DNA from: Opitutaceae bacterium
GTDB lineage: Bacteria > Verrucomicrobiota > Verrucomicrobiia > Opitutales > Opitutaceae
Direction: 5' to 3'
Length of the DNA: 39,067 nt
NCBI GenBank assembly: GCA_016794665.1
Contig: JAEUHB010000192.1
Span: 1-39,067, forward strand
Position numbers and translations under genes: made by a program. Positions 1-9,337 of this stretch are shown piece by piece (position 1 is the stretch's first letter; each line of letters begins with the position of its first letter). Under the pieces are notes generated by a model. It did no database searches. It was not told the DNA's origin and saw only the letters and a program-made list of their open reading frames with translations.

Positions 1-19
1 GCACGCGGCCTGAATTTCG

Positions 20-1144
20 ATGAACGCGCGCGTCCTCCAAAACTTCGCCCTGCCGCTCGCGCTCCTTGCCATCTGCGCGTTCTTCGCGGCGAGGGAGCCG
101 GCGTTCCTGGGTGCGCGCAACCTCACTCAGCTCGTCGGCGAGTTTTCGATCACTGGCACGCTGGCGCTTGGCATGTTCCTCATCCTGCTCACCGGGCAGA
201 TCGATCTCTCGGCGGGGAGCGGCGTGGGGCTCGTGGGCGGGGTTGCGGCGGTGCTCGTGTTTCAGCAGGGCTGGCCGGCGCCGCTGGCGCTGGGCGCAGC
301 GTTCGCCGTCGCGGTGGCGCTGTGGACGCTCATGGGCGCGCTCATCGTGAGGGAGCGCATCCCGTCCTTCATCATCACGCTCGGCGGGCTGCTGATTTTC
401 AAGGGGCTCTTCTGGCTCGTCATCCAGAATTCCACGGTGCCTGTCTCGCGCGGCGACGAGGAGAATCTCTACGCCAAACTCACCACCTACTACCTGCCCG
501 CACCGACCGGCATCGGCCTCGCGGCGGCCGTGCTCCTGGGGCTCACCGTCGCGACGTGGCGGGCGCGCGTCGCGCGGATCGCGCACGGGCTCGCGGTGCC
601 GCCCGCGTCCCGCGCGATCACGCGCTGGAGCGCGGTGGCCGCGGTCACGCTCGGGCTCGTGATCGTGTTCAACCAGTTCCGCGGCGTGCCGCTCTCGCTC
701 CTCGTGCTGGCGGCGACCGCAGGCGCGGTGTGGTTCGTGACACAGCACACGCCGTTTGGCCGCGCGCTCTACGCCATCGGCGGCAACGAGGAGGCGGCGC
801 ACCTCTCCGGCCTCGCGGTCGAGCGCACGCTCATCGCCGCGTATGCGCTCATGGGCGTGGCGGTGGCGCTCACGGGCTTCATGCAAACGGCCTACCAAGG
901 TTCGTCCACGACGACCGTCGGCGACCTGATGGAGCTCGACGCCATCGCGGCCTGCGTCATCGGCGGCACCGCGCTGCGCGGCGGGCGCGGCACGGTCGGC
1001 GGCGTGATCTTCGGCGCGCTGATCATGACGGCGCTGCTCAACGGCATGACGCTCCTCGCCGTGTCGCCCGAGGCCAAGTTCATCGCCCGCGGCGTGGTGC
1101 TCACGCTCGCGGTGTGGATGGATGTGAGGCTGCGCCGCCGCTGA
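20..1144 (+). CDS. xylH: Xylose-type sugar ABC transporter permease
   Basis: This is the inner-membrane permease of a carbohydrate ABC importer of the XylH/RbsC class. The 374-residue protein is almost entirely hydrophobic, with about ten membrane segments. It carries family landmarks: an IDLSAG segment near residue 58, a PSFIITLGG segment near 117, the LYAIGGNEEAAHLSG loop near 250 that contacts the ATPase, and ELDAIAACVIGGT near 305. An inserted segment around residues 180-220 (WRARVAR, then the FRGVPL region) is shared with XylH and absent from most ribose permeases, so xylose is the most likely substrate. The bases just before it contain a TGA at 11-13 in another frame, consistent with the end of an upstream ATPase gene. 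The ATPase and binding protein lie outside the window. It converges with dnaJ, with 10 bp between the stops. Confidence 0.9.
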   Translation: MNARVLQNFALPLALLAICAFFAAREPAFLGARNLTQLVGEFSITGTLALGMFLILLTGQIDLSAGSGVGLVGGVAAVLVFQQGWPAPLALGAAFAVAVALWTLMGALIVRERIPSFIITLGGLLIFKGLFWLVIQNSTVPVSRGDEENLYAKLTTYYLPAPTGIGLAAAVLLGLTVATWRARVARIAHGLAVPPASRAITRWSAVAAVTLGLVIVFNQFRGVPLSLLVLAATAGAVWFVTQHTPFGRALYAIGGNEEAAHLSGLAVERTLIAAYALMGVAVALTGFMQTAYQGSSTTTVGDLMELDAIAACVIGGTALRGGRGTVGGVIFGALIMTALLNGMTLLAVSPEAKFIARGVVLTLAVWMDVRLRRR

Positions 1145-1154
1145 CGCGGCGCGC

Positions 1155-2327
1155 TCAGAAGAACTTTTTCGCCTTCTCGAAGAAGCTGCGCGAAGTCGGC
1201 TCCGTGGCGTCGCCGCTCACGCGGGCGAACTCCTCGAGGATTCTCCGCTGCTCGCTCGACAGCGATTGCGGCACCTCGACCTGCACGCGCACGAGCTGAT
1301 CGCCCTGCGCGCCGCCCCGCAGGCTGGGCACGCCCTTGCCGCGGAGGCGGAACGTCGTCCCACTCGCCGTGCCGGGCGGGATGCGCAGGCTGCCCTTCCC
1401 GAAGAGCGTCGGCAGCTCGATTGTCCCGCCCATCGCCGCGAGCGTGAACTTGATCGGGATCTCGCAGAAGAGGTCCTCACCCTGGCGCTGGAAGAGTTCG
1501 TGCTCCTTCACCGTAATCACGATGTAGAGGTCGCCGGAGTTGCCGCCGGCGGCGCCCGCCTCGCCGTTGCCGGTTGAGCGCAGGCGTGAGCCGGTGTCGA
1601 CGCCGGGAGGCACGCGCACGTTGAGCTTCGTGTTCTTGGCGACACGGCCCTCACCCCGGCACGCCGTGCAGGGGCGGTCGATCTTGGTGCCTGCGCCGCC
1701 GCAGGTCGGGCAGGTCTGCGTAAAAGTGATGATGCCACCGGATCGCCGCACCTGGCCGGCGCCGCGACACGTCGGGCAGGTCGTCTTCTTCGAGCCGGGC
1801 TCGGCGCCCGCACCGTCGCAGCGCTCGCACGCCATCGCCTTGCGGAACGAGATTTCCTTTTCCACTCCGCGCACCGCCTCCTCGAGCGTGATTTCAAGAT
1901 CGTAGCGCAGATCGGCGCCGTCGCGGCCGTTGCCGCCGCCTCCGCCGCCCCCGCCAAACATCTCCTCGAAAATCCCGCCGCCGCCTCCGCCGCCGCCACG
2001 CTGGCCGAAGACCTCGCGAAAAATATCAAACGGATCGTGAAAGCCACCGCCGCCGCCGCCCATGCCACCAGGGCCGCGGGGCGCGCCGCCTCCGCCGCCG
2101 CCCTCGAACGCCGCCGCGCCGTAGCGGTCGTAGGCCGCCCGTTTCTCGGGATCGCTCAGCACCTCGTAGGCATGCGAGACCTTCTTGAACATCTCCTCCG
2201 CCTCCTTGTTGCCGGGGTTCTTGTCCGGGTGGAATTGCACGGCCTTCTTGCGATAGGCCTTCTTGAGGTCGTCGGCGTTCACGCCGCGCTCGACGCCGAG
2301 CAGCTCGTAGTAGTCGTCCTTGGCCAT
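1155..2327 (-). CDS. dnaJ: Chaperone protein DnaJ (Hsp40)
   Basis: DnaJ is a cytoplasmic co-chaperone that delivers unfolded clients to DnaK and stimulates its ATPase. The 390-residue protein has the full type I layout. The J domain spans about 1-70 with the HPD motif at residues 33-35. A glycine-rich region (about 75-135) follows with long glycine runs. Four CxxCxGxG zinc-binding repeats lie at about 162-225 ([32 protein letters not shown]), then the two beta-sandwich substrate domains. Length is normal for the family. It lies 21 bp downstream of grpE on the same strand, so the two are probably co-transcribed; dnaK is not in the window. The polyglycine stretches make this linker longer and simpler in composition than in E. 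coli DnaJ. Confidence 0.97.
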   Translation of the reverse strand: MAKDDYYELLGVERGVNADDLKKAYRKKAVQFHPDKNPGNKEAEEMFKKVSHAYEVLSDPEKRAAYDRYGAAAFEGGGGGGAPRGPGGMGGGGGGFHDPFDIFREVFGQRGGGGGGGGIFEEMFGGGGGGGGNGRDGADLRYDLEITLEEAVRGVEKEISFRKAMACERCDGAGAEPGSKKTTCPTCRGAGQVRRSGGIITFTQTCPTCGGAGTKIDRPCTACRGEGRVAKNTKLNVRVPPGVDTGSRLRSTGNGEAGAAGGNSGDLYIVITVKEHELFQRQGEDLFCEIPIKFTLAAMGGTIELPTLFGKGSLRIPPGTASGTTFRLRGKGVPSLRGGAQGDQLVRVQVEVPQSLSSEQRRILEEFARVSGDATEPTSRSFFEKAKKFF

Positions 2328-2348
2328 GTGGAATCAGCGCCGGCGCGC

Positions 2349-2933
2349 TCAGGATTTTTTCTCAGCCTTGGCGAGACCGCTCGAAATGATGACAGATGCC
2401 GGGCGCAGGAGGCGGCCGTTGAGCGAGTAGCCCGTGCGCACGACGGTGATGACGTGCTCCTCCTTCACCTCGGCGCTCGGCTGGTGCGAGATGGCCTCGT
2501 GCTGATGCGGATCGAAGGGCTGGCCGGCGGGCGAGATTTCCTTGAGACCGTGGTTTGCGAGCGCGGTCTTGAGCTGGGTGAGCACCATGTCCACGCCGCC
2601 AACGAGCGATTTGAGATCGGCGTTGGGCTGGCGGGCGGCACTGATGGCGAGGGCAAGGGTGTCCAGCACCGGAAAAACATCCTCTAGCACCCGGCCGGCG
2701 GCAGTCGTGCGGAGATCGTCCTTCTCCCGGACGGTGCGGCGGCGGAAATTCTCCAGATCGGCCGCCGTGCGCATGAACTTGTCGTAGTTGGCCGCGGCCT
2801 CGGCCTTGGCCGCCGCGAGCTGCGCCGCCAGATCGGGGGCGCCCCCTTCGCCGCCGGGCGTGTCCGGAGGAGGTGTGGCGGCAGTGCCTGCGGTGGTCGC
2901 GGAGTCGTTGTTCTCGGGCTCGGGCATGGTCAA
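2349..2933 (-). CDS. grpE: Nucleotide exchange factor GrpE
   Basis: GrpE releases ADP from DnaK and acts in the cytoplasm with DnaJ, encoded immediately downstream. The 194-residue protein has an acidic, low-complexity N-terminus (about 1-35). A long helix follows with the family pattern ANYDKFMRTAADLENFRRRT (about 48-67). The C-terminal beta domain contains FDPHQHEAISHQPS (about 140-153) and the closing VRTGYSLNGRLLRPASVIIS segment. Two start codons lie two residues apart (MTM); the first is used here. The 127 bp upstream show no CIRCE inverted repeat, so HrcA-type heat-shock control is not evident from the sequence. Confidence 0.95.
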   Translation of the reverse strand: MTMPEPENNDSATTAGTAATPPPDTPGGEGGAPDLAAQLAAAKAEAAANYDKFMRTAADLENFRRRTVREKDDLRTTAAGRVLEDVFPVLDTLALAISAARQPNADLKSLVGGVDMVLTQLKTALANHGLKEISPAGQPFDPHQHEAISHQPSAEVKEEHVITVVRTGYSLNGRLLRPASVIISSGLAKAEKKS

Positions 2934-3060
2934 AAGAGGACGGATTCAACAGCGGGTTTCGCGATTCTTCAAGCGTGGCGTGGGGCCGCGCATGAAACTC
3001 GTAGCTTTCCCCGGGACGCTCGGTGGTGCGCCCGCCGAACACGTCCCCCGTTCGAGGCGG

Positions 3061-4044
3061 CTACGCGCCCGTGAAGTTCTCCGTCAGCAGCAAAATCGTC
3101 GTTGTCTCCGCCGAGATGGTGAAGGCTCCCGCGTAGGGAGCGAGGGCGTTGTCACCGCGCGCGAGGCGCTGGCCGTGCGGCGACCGCGTGCCGCCGCTGC
3201 CGTCGGCCGACGCGCGCACGGCGCCGCTCACGACACTCACGATGCGCGGCTGCTCGCCGGCGCGCAGGTGCACGCGCTCGCCGGCGCCAAGCACCACGCG
3301 GCGGATGCGAAATTCCGCGCAATCCGCGATTACGCCGGAGGTGGGCGCCGCGCGCACCGGCGCAGGCTCAAAATCGTTCCAGTCGATCGAGCGCAGCGAC
3401 TGCGCCACGTGGAGTTGACGCGGCAAGCCGTCGAGCCCGACCCGGCCCCAGTCGTAAACGCGGTAGGTAGTGTCGGAGTTTTGCTGGATTTCGAGGATGA
3501 GGTTCCCCGCGTCGATCGCGTGGACCTGGCCGCTGTGCACGAGGATGGAATCGCCGGCGGCGACGTTGAAGCGGTGCACGCAGGCCTCGAGGGTGTTGTC
3601 TGCGATCGCCTGCTCGAACTGGGCCCGCGTGACACCGCGCCGGAGGCCGACGATGAGCTCGGCGCCGGGCACCGAGTGCGCGATATACCAGTTCTCGGTC
3701 TTGGGTTCGCCCTTCAGTTCCCCGGCGACGACCGCAGGGGGATGCACCTGCAGGCTGAGTCGCTCGCGGCAATCGAGCCATTTGACGAGGATAGGAAACG
3801 GCCTGTCCGCGGGCCACGCCGGGCCCATGATCTCGCTGGCGTGCCTCGCGAGCACACTGCGCAACGACTGCCCCAGCCAAGGACCGTCCGCCACGATCGA
3901 CGGCGCCTCGGGCCGATCGACGATTTCCCAGCTCTCGCCAATGGGGGCGCCAGGAGGCAAATCTCGCCCCAGCGCCGACTCCAAGGCACGGCCACCCCAC
4001 ACGCGTTCCTGATAGAGTGGCTGAAACCGGAGCATGTCGCGCAT
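3061..4044 (-). CDS. manA: Mannose-6-phosphate isomerase, class I
   Basis: This zinc-dependent cytoplasmic enzyme interconverts mannose-6-phosphate and fructose-6-phosphate, linking mannose use and GDP-mannose supply to glycolysis. The 327-residue protein shows the type I cupin pattern. It has an early VWGG and GESWEI (residues 16-41), KWLDCRERLSLQVHP with metal ligands Q99 and H101, an E117 in the ENWYIA segment, and the second cupin ligand H175 in SGQVHAIDAG. It is the short bacterial form (about 300-330 residues), lacking the insertions of the eukaryotic enzyme. It is divergent from ftsK across a 104-bp gap and is followed after 127 bp by grpE on the same strand. Confidence 0.93.
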   Translation of the reverse strand: MRDMLRFQPLYQERVWGGRALESALGRDLPPGAPIGESWEIVDRPEAPSIVADGPWLGQSLRSVLARHASEIMGPAWPADRPFPILVKWLDCRERLSLQVHPPAVVAGELKGEPKTENWYIAHSVPGAELIVGLRRGVTRAQFEQAIADNTLEACVHRFNVAAGDSILVHSGQVHAIDAGNLILEIQQNSDTTYRVYDWGRVGLDGLPRQLHVAQSLRSIDWNDFEPAPVRAAPTSGVIADCAEFRIRRVVLGAGERVHLRAGEQPRIVSVVSGAVRASADGSGGTRSPHGQRLARGDNALAPYAGAFTISAETTTILLLTENFTGA

Positions 4045-4082
4045 AGGCAGTAACGAGTTTTTTGTGAAAACCAGCGGGGGGG

Positions 4083-4117
4083 TTTACATTTGACCAGCCA
4101 TCTTGCTACCGTCGAAT
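4083..4117 (+). promoter_or_regulatory. Possible sigma-70-type promoter for ftsK
   Basis: The gap between manA and ftsK is AT-richer than its surroundings. It offers two possible -35/-10 pairs: TTTACA at 4083-4088 with TACCGT at 4107-4112 (18-bp spacer), or TTGACC at 4090-4095 with TCGAAT at 4112-4117 (16-bp spacer). Neither -10 is a good match. The call rests on position and the TTGACC element, and Verrucomicrobia promoters are poorly defined. Confidence 0.3.
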
Positions 4118-4148
4118 TCGGAACCGAGCCGCCGGCCGGCCCAACAAA

Positions 4149-6674
4149 ATGCGCAAGTCCGATACTTCAAACCCAATCGACGGCCCGTCCTTTCAGGCCG
4201 CGCGGTATCGGCCCAATTGGGCCGCGGCAGCGATGTTCTTCGTGGCGGCCGCGTTCCTAGCTGTCGCCCTGATCGACTATGACCCCATGCAGGTGGGAGC
4301 GCCCTTCCGCTCCACCACCGCGATTGGCAAGAACCTCATGGGCTGGATCGGCGCAGACGCGGCGTGGCTGCTGCTGTTCACGGTGGGCGTGAGCACCTGG
4401 CTCATCCCGGTTTTTTTCATCTGGCTGCTCTACATATCGGTGCGCAACTCCCGCCACCTCACCGGCGGCCGCGCCGTGGCGATGCTGGTCGCATGTGTGA
4501 CGTTTGCGGGCCTCGCGGCGATGTTCCGGGAGTCGCGCTGGGGGAGCGACTATTTCCCATGCGGCTACGGCGGCTATGCGGGCCGGTGGATCTATCACAG
4601 CGCGCTCGCTGACGCCCTCGGGCCGTTCGGGTCCGGGTTGATCTTGGCGACGTTCTACGCGGGCTCGCTGCTGTTCGTCTTCGTGCGGGACATCGGCGGG
4701 GAGTTCGAAAAAATCTTCGCCAACTTCACGGCTTGGCGCGCCGCACGAGCACGCCTCAAAGCCGAGCGCGCCGAGCAGCACCGCCGGGAAAGCGATCTGC
4801 GCGCCCGCCAAAAGGCGGCTAACCTCACCACCCCGCCCATCCCGCCCGGCGGCACCACGGCGCCGCTCGCCGTCGGACCCTCGGGCAAGAAGACCTTTGC
4901 CCCGAAGGCACCCGAGGATCCCCTCGCCAAGGGCATTCCTTCGCGCGCCAGCCGGGGCGACGCGACCTCCGCGCCGTTCGATCCGAAGGCCGAGACTCGT
5001 CCGGCGATCGGCACAACCGCGCCGATTCCGACGGCCCCCGCTTCCACGAAGGCCCCTTTCGAGCCGAAGCCCGCGCCCGCCAAGGTCGAACTCAATATCG
5101 TCAAGCCGGAGGAACCCAAGAAGGCCGCCAAGCTCACGCTCCCGCAGAGCGACGACGCCAACTACCAGTTTCCGCCGCTCACCCTCCTCAAGGAGCAAAT
5201 CAAGCCCGCCGGCCTCAACAGCGAGGAGGAGCACCGCCAAAACGCGGAGAATCTCCTGCGCATTCTCGGCGAGTTTGGCGTCGAGGTGACGCTCGGCGAG
5301 ATTCATGTCGGCCCGGTCATCACGCGTTACGAGGTCGTGCCCGCCGCCGGCGTGCGCGTCGAGAAGATCGCCGGCCTCGACAAGAACATCGCGCTCGGCA
5401 TGCGCGCGCAGTCCGTGCGCATCCTCGCGCCCATTCCCGGCAAAGCGGCCGTTGGCGTCGAAGTGCCCAATCAGAAATCCACGCCCGTCGGCATGCGGGA
5501 GCTGCTTGAGAGCGTCGACTGGGTCGAGGGCAAGGCCGAGCTCCCGATCGCGCTCGGCAAGGACGTATCCGGCAAACCGCTCGTCTCCGATCTCGCGAAG
5601 ATGCCGCACTTGCTCATCGCGGGCGCCACCGGCTCCGGCAAGTCCGTCTGCATCAATTCCATCGTCGCGTCCATCCTCTACTCGAAAAGCCCGAAGGACG
5701 TGCGCCTCATCATGGTCGACCCCAAGGTCGTCGAGCTGAAGGTCTTCAACACGCTCCCGCATATGCTCATCCCGGTGGTGACGGAACCGAAGAAGGTCCC
5801 CGCCGCCCTCAAGTGGCTCCTGCGTGAAATGGAACAGCGCTACCAAATTTTCGCGAAGGCCAACGTCCGTAACATCGTCGGGTTCAACTCGCGCAAGAAG
5901 GGCAAGTCCGCCAACCCCTTCCCTCCCCCGCCGCCAGATCAAGGCACCCTGAACGGCGTCGCCCCTGCGACCGAAGAAATCGAGATCCCCGAGCGCCTGC
6001 CCTACATCGTCGCCATCATCGATGAGCTCGCCGACCTTATGATGATCGCGCCCGCGGAGATTGAGACCAACATCGCGCGCTTGGCGCAACTCGCCCGCGC
6101 CGCCGGCATCCACCTCATCATCGCCACGCAGCGTCCGTCGGTGAACGTCATCACCGGCGTGATCAAGGCCAACCTGCCCTCGCGCATCGCCTTCCAGGTC
6201 GCCTCGCAGGTCGACTCCCGCACCATCATGGACACCAAGGGCGCCGAGACCCTCATCGGCCGCGGCGACATGCTCTTCTCCCCGCCCGGCACCTCGCGCC
6301 TCGTGCGCGCGCAGGGCGCCTTCGTCGCCGACGAGGAAGTCCACGAAATCGTTGAGTTCCTCAAGCGCAATGGCCCGCCGCAATATGTGCAGGCCGTCCA
6401 GCAGCAGATCGACCGCGCCGCGCGCGAGGATGAAGAGGGCGAAGGCGGCCCCGACGACGACGGTGAACTCGGCGACGACGAGGAGCTCTACAAGCAGGCG
6501 CTGGACGTGCTGAAGTCCACCAAGCGCGCCAGCACCTCGATGATCCAGCGTCGCCTTCGCATCGGCTACAATCGTGCCGCGCGCATCATGGACCTCATGG
6601 AGGAAAAGGGCATCGTCGGTCCCGAGAACGGCTCCAGCCCCCGCGAGATCCTCGTCGATCTCGACGCGCTGTGA
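4149..6674 (+). CDS. ftsK: DNA translocase FtsK/SpoIIIE
   Basis: FtsK is a septum-anchored, ATP-driven DNA pump that clears and orients chromosome termini during division. The 841-residue protein has an N-terminal membrane domain with four or five helices (about 25-180), a charged then proline- and alanine-rich linker (about 195-330), the alpha domain (about 340-450) and the RecA-like motor. Walker A is G492-S499 (GATGSGKS) and Walker B is the IIDELADLMM segment with D625-E626. The winged-helix gamma domain that reads KOPS-type sequences fills the last 65 residues, including SMIQRRLRIGYNRAARIMD. A Pro-rich insert (FPPPPPDQG region, about 595-615) precedes Walker B. All key motifs are intact. 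Confidence 0.96.
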   Translation: MRKSDTSNPIDGPSFQAARYRPNWAAAAMFFVAAAFLAVALIDYDPMQVGAPFRSTTAIGKNLMGWIGADAAWLLLFTVGVSTWLIPVFFIWLLYISVRNSRHLTGGRAVAMLVACVTFAGLAAMFRESRWGSDYFPCGYGGYAGRWIYHSALADALGPFGSGLILATFYAGSLLFVFVRDIGGEFEKIFANFTAWRAARARLKAERAEQHRRESDLRARQKAANLTTPPIPPGGTTAPLAVGPSGKKTFAPKAPEDPLAKGIPSRASRGDATSAPFDPKAETRPAIGTTAPIPTAPASTKAPFEPKPAPAKVELNIVKPEEPKKAAKLTLPQSDDANYQFPPLTLLKEQIKPAGLNSEEEHRQNAENLLRILGEFGVEVTLGEIHVGPVITRYEVVPAAGVRVEKIAGLDKNIALGMRAQSVRILAPIPGKAAVGVEVPNQKSTPVGMRELLESVDWVEGKAELPIALGKDVSGKPLVSDLAKMPHLLIAGATGSGKSVCINSIVASILYSKSPKDVRLIMVDPKVVELKVFNTLPHMLIPVVTEPKKVPAALKWLLREMEQRYQIFAKANVRNIVGFNSRKKGKSANPFPPPPPDQGTLNGVAPATEEIEIPERLPYIVAIIDELADLMMIAPAEIETNIARLAQLARAAGIHLIIATQRPSVNVITGVIKANLPSRIAFQVASQVDSRTIMDTKGAETLIGRGDMLFSPPGTSRLVRAQGAFVADEEVHEIVEFLKRNGPPQYVQAVQQQIDRAAREDEEGEGGPDDDGELGDDEELYKQALDVLKSTKRASTSMIQRRLRIGYNRAARIMDLMEEKGIVGPENGSSPREILVDLDAL

Positions 6675-6878
6675 AAAGCGGCCGCACGGTTTGAAATCGC
6701 TGGGCCGGCGCCCGTCGGTGCGACGTTGTCAGTCACGCCCGGCATGTTCGGAGCGCCCCGGCCCACGTTCCCAGCCGCCAAGTTGTTCACATCGCCTGTG
6801 GACAAGTTGCCGCAGAAGAAACTCGCCCCGGCCTCGCGTCTTTCTCCAAGTTCTCCGCCCACTCTTTTCCCCCAGACC

Positions 6879-7640
6879 ATGCAAACCATCGGTGAACGGC
6901 TCGAGGAAGCCCGCAAGAAGAAGGGCATCTCCCTGCGCGAGGCGGCCGAGGCGACCAAGATTCGCGGCGACTACCTCCAGAAATTTGAGGGCAACCAGTT
7001 CGACATCGGCCTCACCGAGATCTACGCGCGCGGATTTCTCCGCACCTACTGTAATTTCCTGAAGCTTCCCACCGACCGAATCATGGCGGATTTCGCCGCT
7101 CTCGGCCACGGCGGCGCCAAGGCCCGCCCGCCGGCGCGCGAAATCTACGGCCGGATGGAAGTGACCGCTCTGCCCGCCGAGACCCCGCCGCCGCCCGCGC
7201 CCACCGCCGAGCCCACGCCCCGCACCGGCCCGCGCCCCCGCACCGGCAGTTCGCTGCCCAAGGGCCTCGATCCCGCCCTCGTCTTCAAGACGCTCAAAAT
7301 CGCCGGCGTCGTGCTTGGCGTCGTCTTGGTCTACCTCATCGGGCGCGCCCTCTTCTCCGGCGGATCAAATCCGACTCCGAGCGGCCCGAGCGTCGGGCTC
7401 GTCGCACTACGACCGGTCAATGTCACGGTCACCGTGAGGAACCCCGACGACAGCGACGGCCCCGTGCTCTTCAAGGGCGCCGTCGTGCCGGGTGAGACAA
7501 AATTCGTCCCGCGCAAGGGCGCTCTCTTCATCGACGCCAGCATCCCGGAGAACCTGCTGCTCGAGATCAACGGCACGCGCCATCCGATGGGACTGCCCGC
7601 AGGCAGGACCCGGGGTCAGTTGCCCGCGCCTCAGCCCTGA
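6879..7640 (+). CDS. RodZ-like helix-turn-helix membrane protein
   Basis: This is a likely cell-shape factor of the RodZ type, which links cytoskeletal MreB to the wall-synthesis machinery. From the chosen ATG the protein has 253 residues. A cytoplasmic HTH_25 domain spans 1-75 (MQTIGERLEEARKKKGISLR and EIYARGFLRTYCNFLKL). A proline-rich linker follows (about 95-130), then one membrane helix (about 136-158). A small periplasmic beta-domain (about 172-245) resembles DUF4115 (VNVTVTVRN, VVPGETKFVPRKG, LLLEINGTRHPMGLP). An in-frame start at 6726 exists, but its 51 extra residues are low-complexity and nothing there resembles RodZ, so the internal ATG is preferred. It lies 204 bp after ftsK on the same strand. 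Confidence 0.8.
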   Translation: MQTIGERLEEARKKKGISLREAAEATKIRGDYLQKFEGNQFDIGLTEIYARGFLRTYCNFLKLPTDRIMADFAALGHGGAKARPPAREIYGRMEVTALPAETPPPPAPTAEPTPRTGPRPRTGSSLPKGLDPALVFKTLKIAGVVLGVVLVYLIGRALFSGGSNPTPSGPSVGLVALRPVNVTVTVRNPDDSDGPVLFKGAVVPGETKFVPRKGALFIDASIPENLLLEINGTRHPMGLPAGRTRGQLPAPQP

Positions 7641-7678
7641 CGCACTGCGAGCGGCGCCCGCCGGCGGTCGCGGGATTT

Positions 7679-8311
7679 TCAGCGCAGACCGACAGGCGCC
7701 CCGAGCACCTCGCGAAGCACAAATGCGCGCCGCAAGCTCTGCGGGTCGCGCAAATCGTCAATCAGGCGCCCGCGCGCCACGGCCCGCAGCGCCGGCTCGC
7801 CCTGCGCCACCTCAGCCCGCGCTTCCGCCAGATGCGCGGCCCGACGCTTGGCCAGCATCTTCTGCTCCTCGAGTGTCCTTAGCTGTTCGGCCAGCTGCTG
7901 CTGGCGCTCAAGCTCCGCGCTTTGCCGCAACGCGGTCGCGGGGAGCGGCGGCGGTTCTTGCGCGGCCGGCTGGGCGCGTTTCTGCAGTTCCTGCAGCATC
8001 CGGCCCAGCGGGCCGTCGAAGACATCCGGAAGCTGCGTCGTCTCCGGACTCGGCGCGGGACGCTCCAATGCCGGCGGCTCCGCCGCAGGTGCGCCGCCGC
8101 CGCGGCGCTCCGCGATCCGGCGGCGGATTTGTTCCTGCACCTCCCGCGTGCGACGATCTTCGTCGAGCGCGTCGGGCCGCGCCTGGCGCTGCTCCTCGCT
8201 CTGCTGCTCCCGCGCCCGCTTCGCCGCACGCATGATCTGGCTGATGATCACCAGCGCGAAGATCACCAGCGGCAGGTTGCCGAGGACCCAGTTGATGATC
8301 TTGTTGAGCAT
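7679..8311 (-). CDS. Coiled-coil single-pass membrane protein linked to floA
   Basis: The family is not recognised. The 210-residue protein starts with one hydrophobic helix (about 8-27, LGNLPLVIFALVIISQIM). A long, strongly charged cytoplasm-type region follows, rich in Arg, Glu, Gln and Ala (about 30-75 and 135-180), which suggests coiled coil, with a proline-rich stretch at about 78-130. Two less random segments stand out: LGRMLQELQKRA (about 103-114) and the C-terminal SLRRAFVLREVLGAPVGLR, which looks like a conserved tail motif. The gene begins 21 bp after floA and ends the NfeD-NfeD-FloA operon, so a role in membrane microdomains is a reasonable inference from context only. Confidence 0.7.
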   Translation of the reverse strand: MLNKIINWVLGNLPLVIFALVIISQIMRAAKRAREQQSEEQRQARPDALDEDRRTREVQEQIRRRIAERRGGGAPAAEPPALERPAPSPETTQLPDVFDGPLGRMLQELQKRAQPAAQEPPPLPATALRQSAELERQQQLAEQLRTLEEQKMLAKRRAAHLAEARAEVAQGEPALRAVARGRLIDDLRDPQSLRRAFVLREVLGAPVGLR

Positions 8312-8332
8312 GGCCGGCGCGACGGGTGGCCG

Positions 8333-9337
8333 TTACTTCTTCCCCTCGGGGTGCGCGATCGAGGAGCGCATCGAGGTGTCGGCCTGCACGTTTTCCATCT
8401 TGTAGTAGTCCATCACGCCGAGCCGGCCGGTGCGGAAAGCCTCGGCCATCGCGCGCGGCACCTCGGCCTGCGCGCGCACGACCTCGGCCTGCATCTCCTG
8501 CACGCGCGCCTTCATCTCCTGCTCGACGGCGACGGCGGCGGCGCGGCGGATTTCGGCCTGCGCCTGCGCCATGTTCTTGTTCGCCTCAGCCTGCGCTTCC
8601 TGGAGTTTCGCACCGACGTTCTCGCCCACGTCGACATCGGCGATGTCGATGGACAGAATCTCGAACGCCGTGCCCACATCAAGGCCGCGCGCGAGCACCG
8701 TCTTGGAAATGCTGTCCGGCGACTCGAGCACGATCTTGTAGCTCTCCGCCGAACCGATGGTGGAGACGATGCCTTCGCCCACGCGGGCGATGATGGTCTC
8801 TTCCTTCGCGCCGCCGACAAACCGGTCGAGGTGCGAGCGCACGGTCACGCGCGCCTTCACCTTAACCTGGATGCCGTCCTTGGCGACGCCGTCGATCGTG
8901 GTGCGGCCGCCCTCGGGATTGGGGCAGTCGATCACCTTGGGATCGACGGAGGTGCGCACGGCCTCGACCACGCTCTTGTTCGAGCCCTTCGTCGCGAGAT
9001 CGATGGCGCAGGCGCGGTCCCAGTTGAGGGCGATGCCGGCCTTTTGCGCGGCGACGAGCGCCTGCACGGTCGGGACCACGTTGCCGCCCGCGAGGTAGTG
9101 GGCCGCGATTTTGTCAGTCTCGAGCGGGATGCCCGCCTTCACCGCGGTGATGCGCGCCTCGACGACGAGGCCATAGGGCACGCCGCCGAGGCGCATACCG
9201 AGAAGGTTCATCACGCCGACGGGCGCGCCGTTGAGGCGGGCCTTGAGCCAGGTGCCGATGAACGACACGAACACCGCGAAGAAAACCAGCGCGACGATGA
9301 CGACGGGGACGATGACGAAGAGGGACAGGTCTTTCAT
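8333..9337 (-). CDS. floA: Flotillin-like membrane microdomain protein FloA
   Basis: FloA is a bacterial flotillin that scaffolds functional membrane microdomains. The 334-residue protein (from MKDLSLF) has the FloA plan: a membrane-inserting hairpin at about 5-28, then [22 protein letters not shown], the SPFH/PHB domain (about 45-230), and an Ala/Glu/Gln-rich coiled coil (about 235-300, [21 protein letters not shown]). It ends close to [14 protein letters not shown], as in the family. A further in-frame start upstream would add 30 Arg-rich residues lying inside the preceding gene and is rejected. The chosen ATG overlaps the stop of the short NfeD gene by 4 bp, so translation is probably coupled. 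Confidence 0.94.
   Translation of the reverse strand: MKDLSLFVIVPVVIVALVFFAVFVSFIGTWLKARLNGAPVGVMNLLGMRLGGVPYGLVVEARITAVKAGIPLETDKIAAHYLAGGNVVPTVQALVAAQKAGIALNWDRACAIDLATKGSNKSVVEAVRTSVDPKVIDCPNPEGGRTTIDGVAKDGIQVKVKARVTVRSHLDRFVGGAKEETIIARVGEGIVSTIGSAESYKIVLESPDSISKTVLARGLDVGTAFEILSIDIADVDVGENVGAKLQEAQAEANKNMAQAQAEIRRAAAVAVEQEMKARVQEMQAEVVRAQAEVPRAMAEAFRTGRLGVMDYYKMENVQADTSMRSSIAHPEGKK

Noticed and set aside
2934..3060. Possible CIRCE heat-shock operator before grpE
   Set aside because: No TTAGCACTC-N9-GAGTGCTAA inverted repeat or near match is present.
4257..6383. A 708-codon open frame antisense to ftsK
   Set aside because: It mirrors the codon structure of ftsK in GC-rich DNA, has a low-complexity Arg/Gly/Asp/Leu composition and no recognisable domain.
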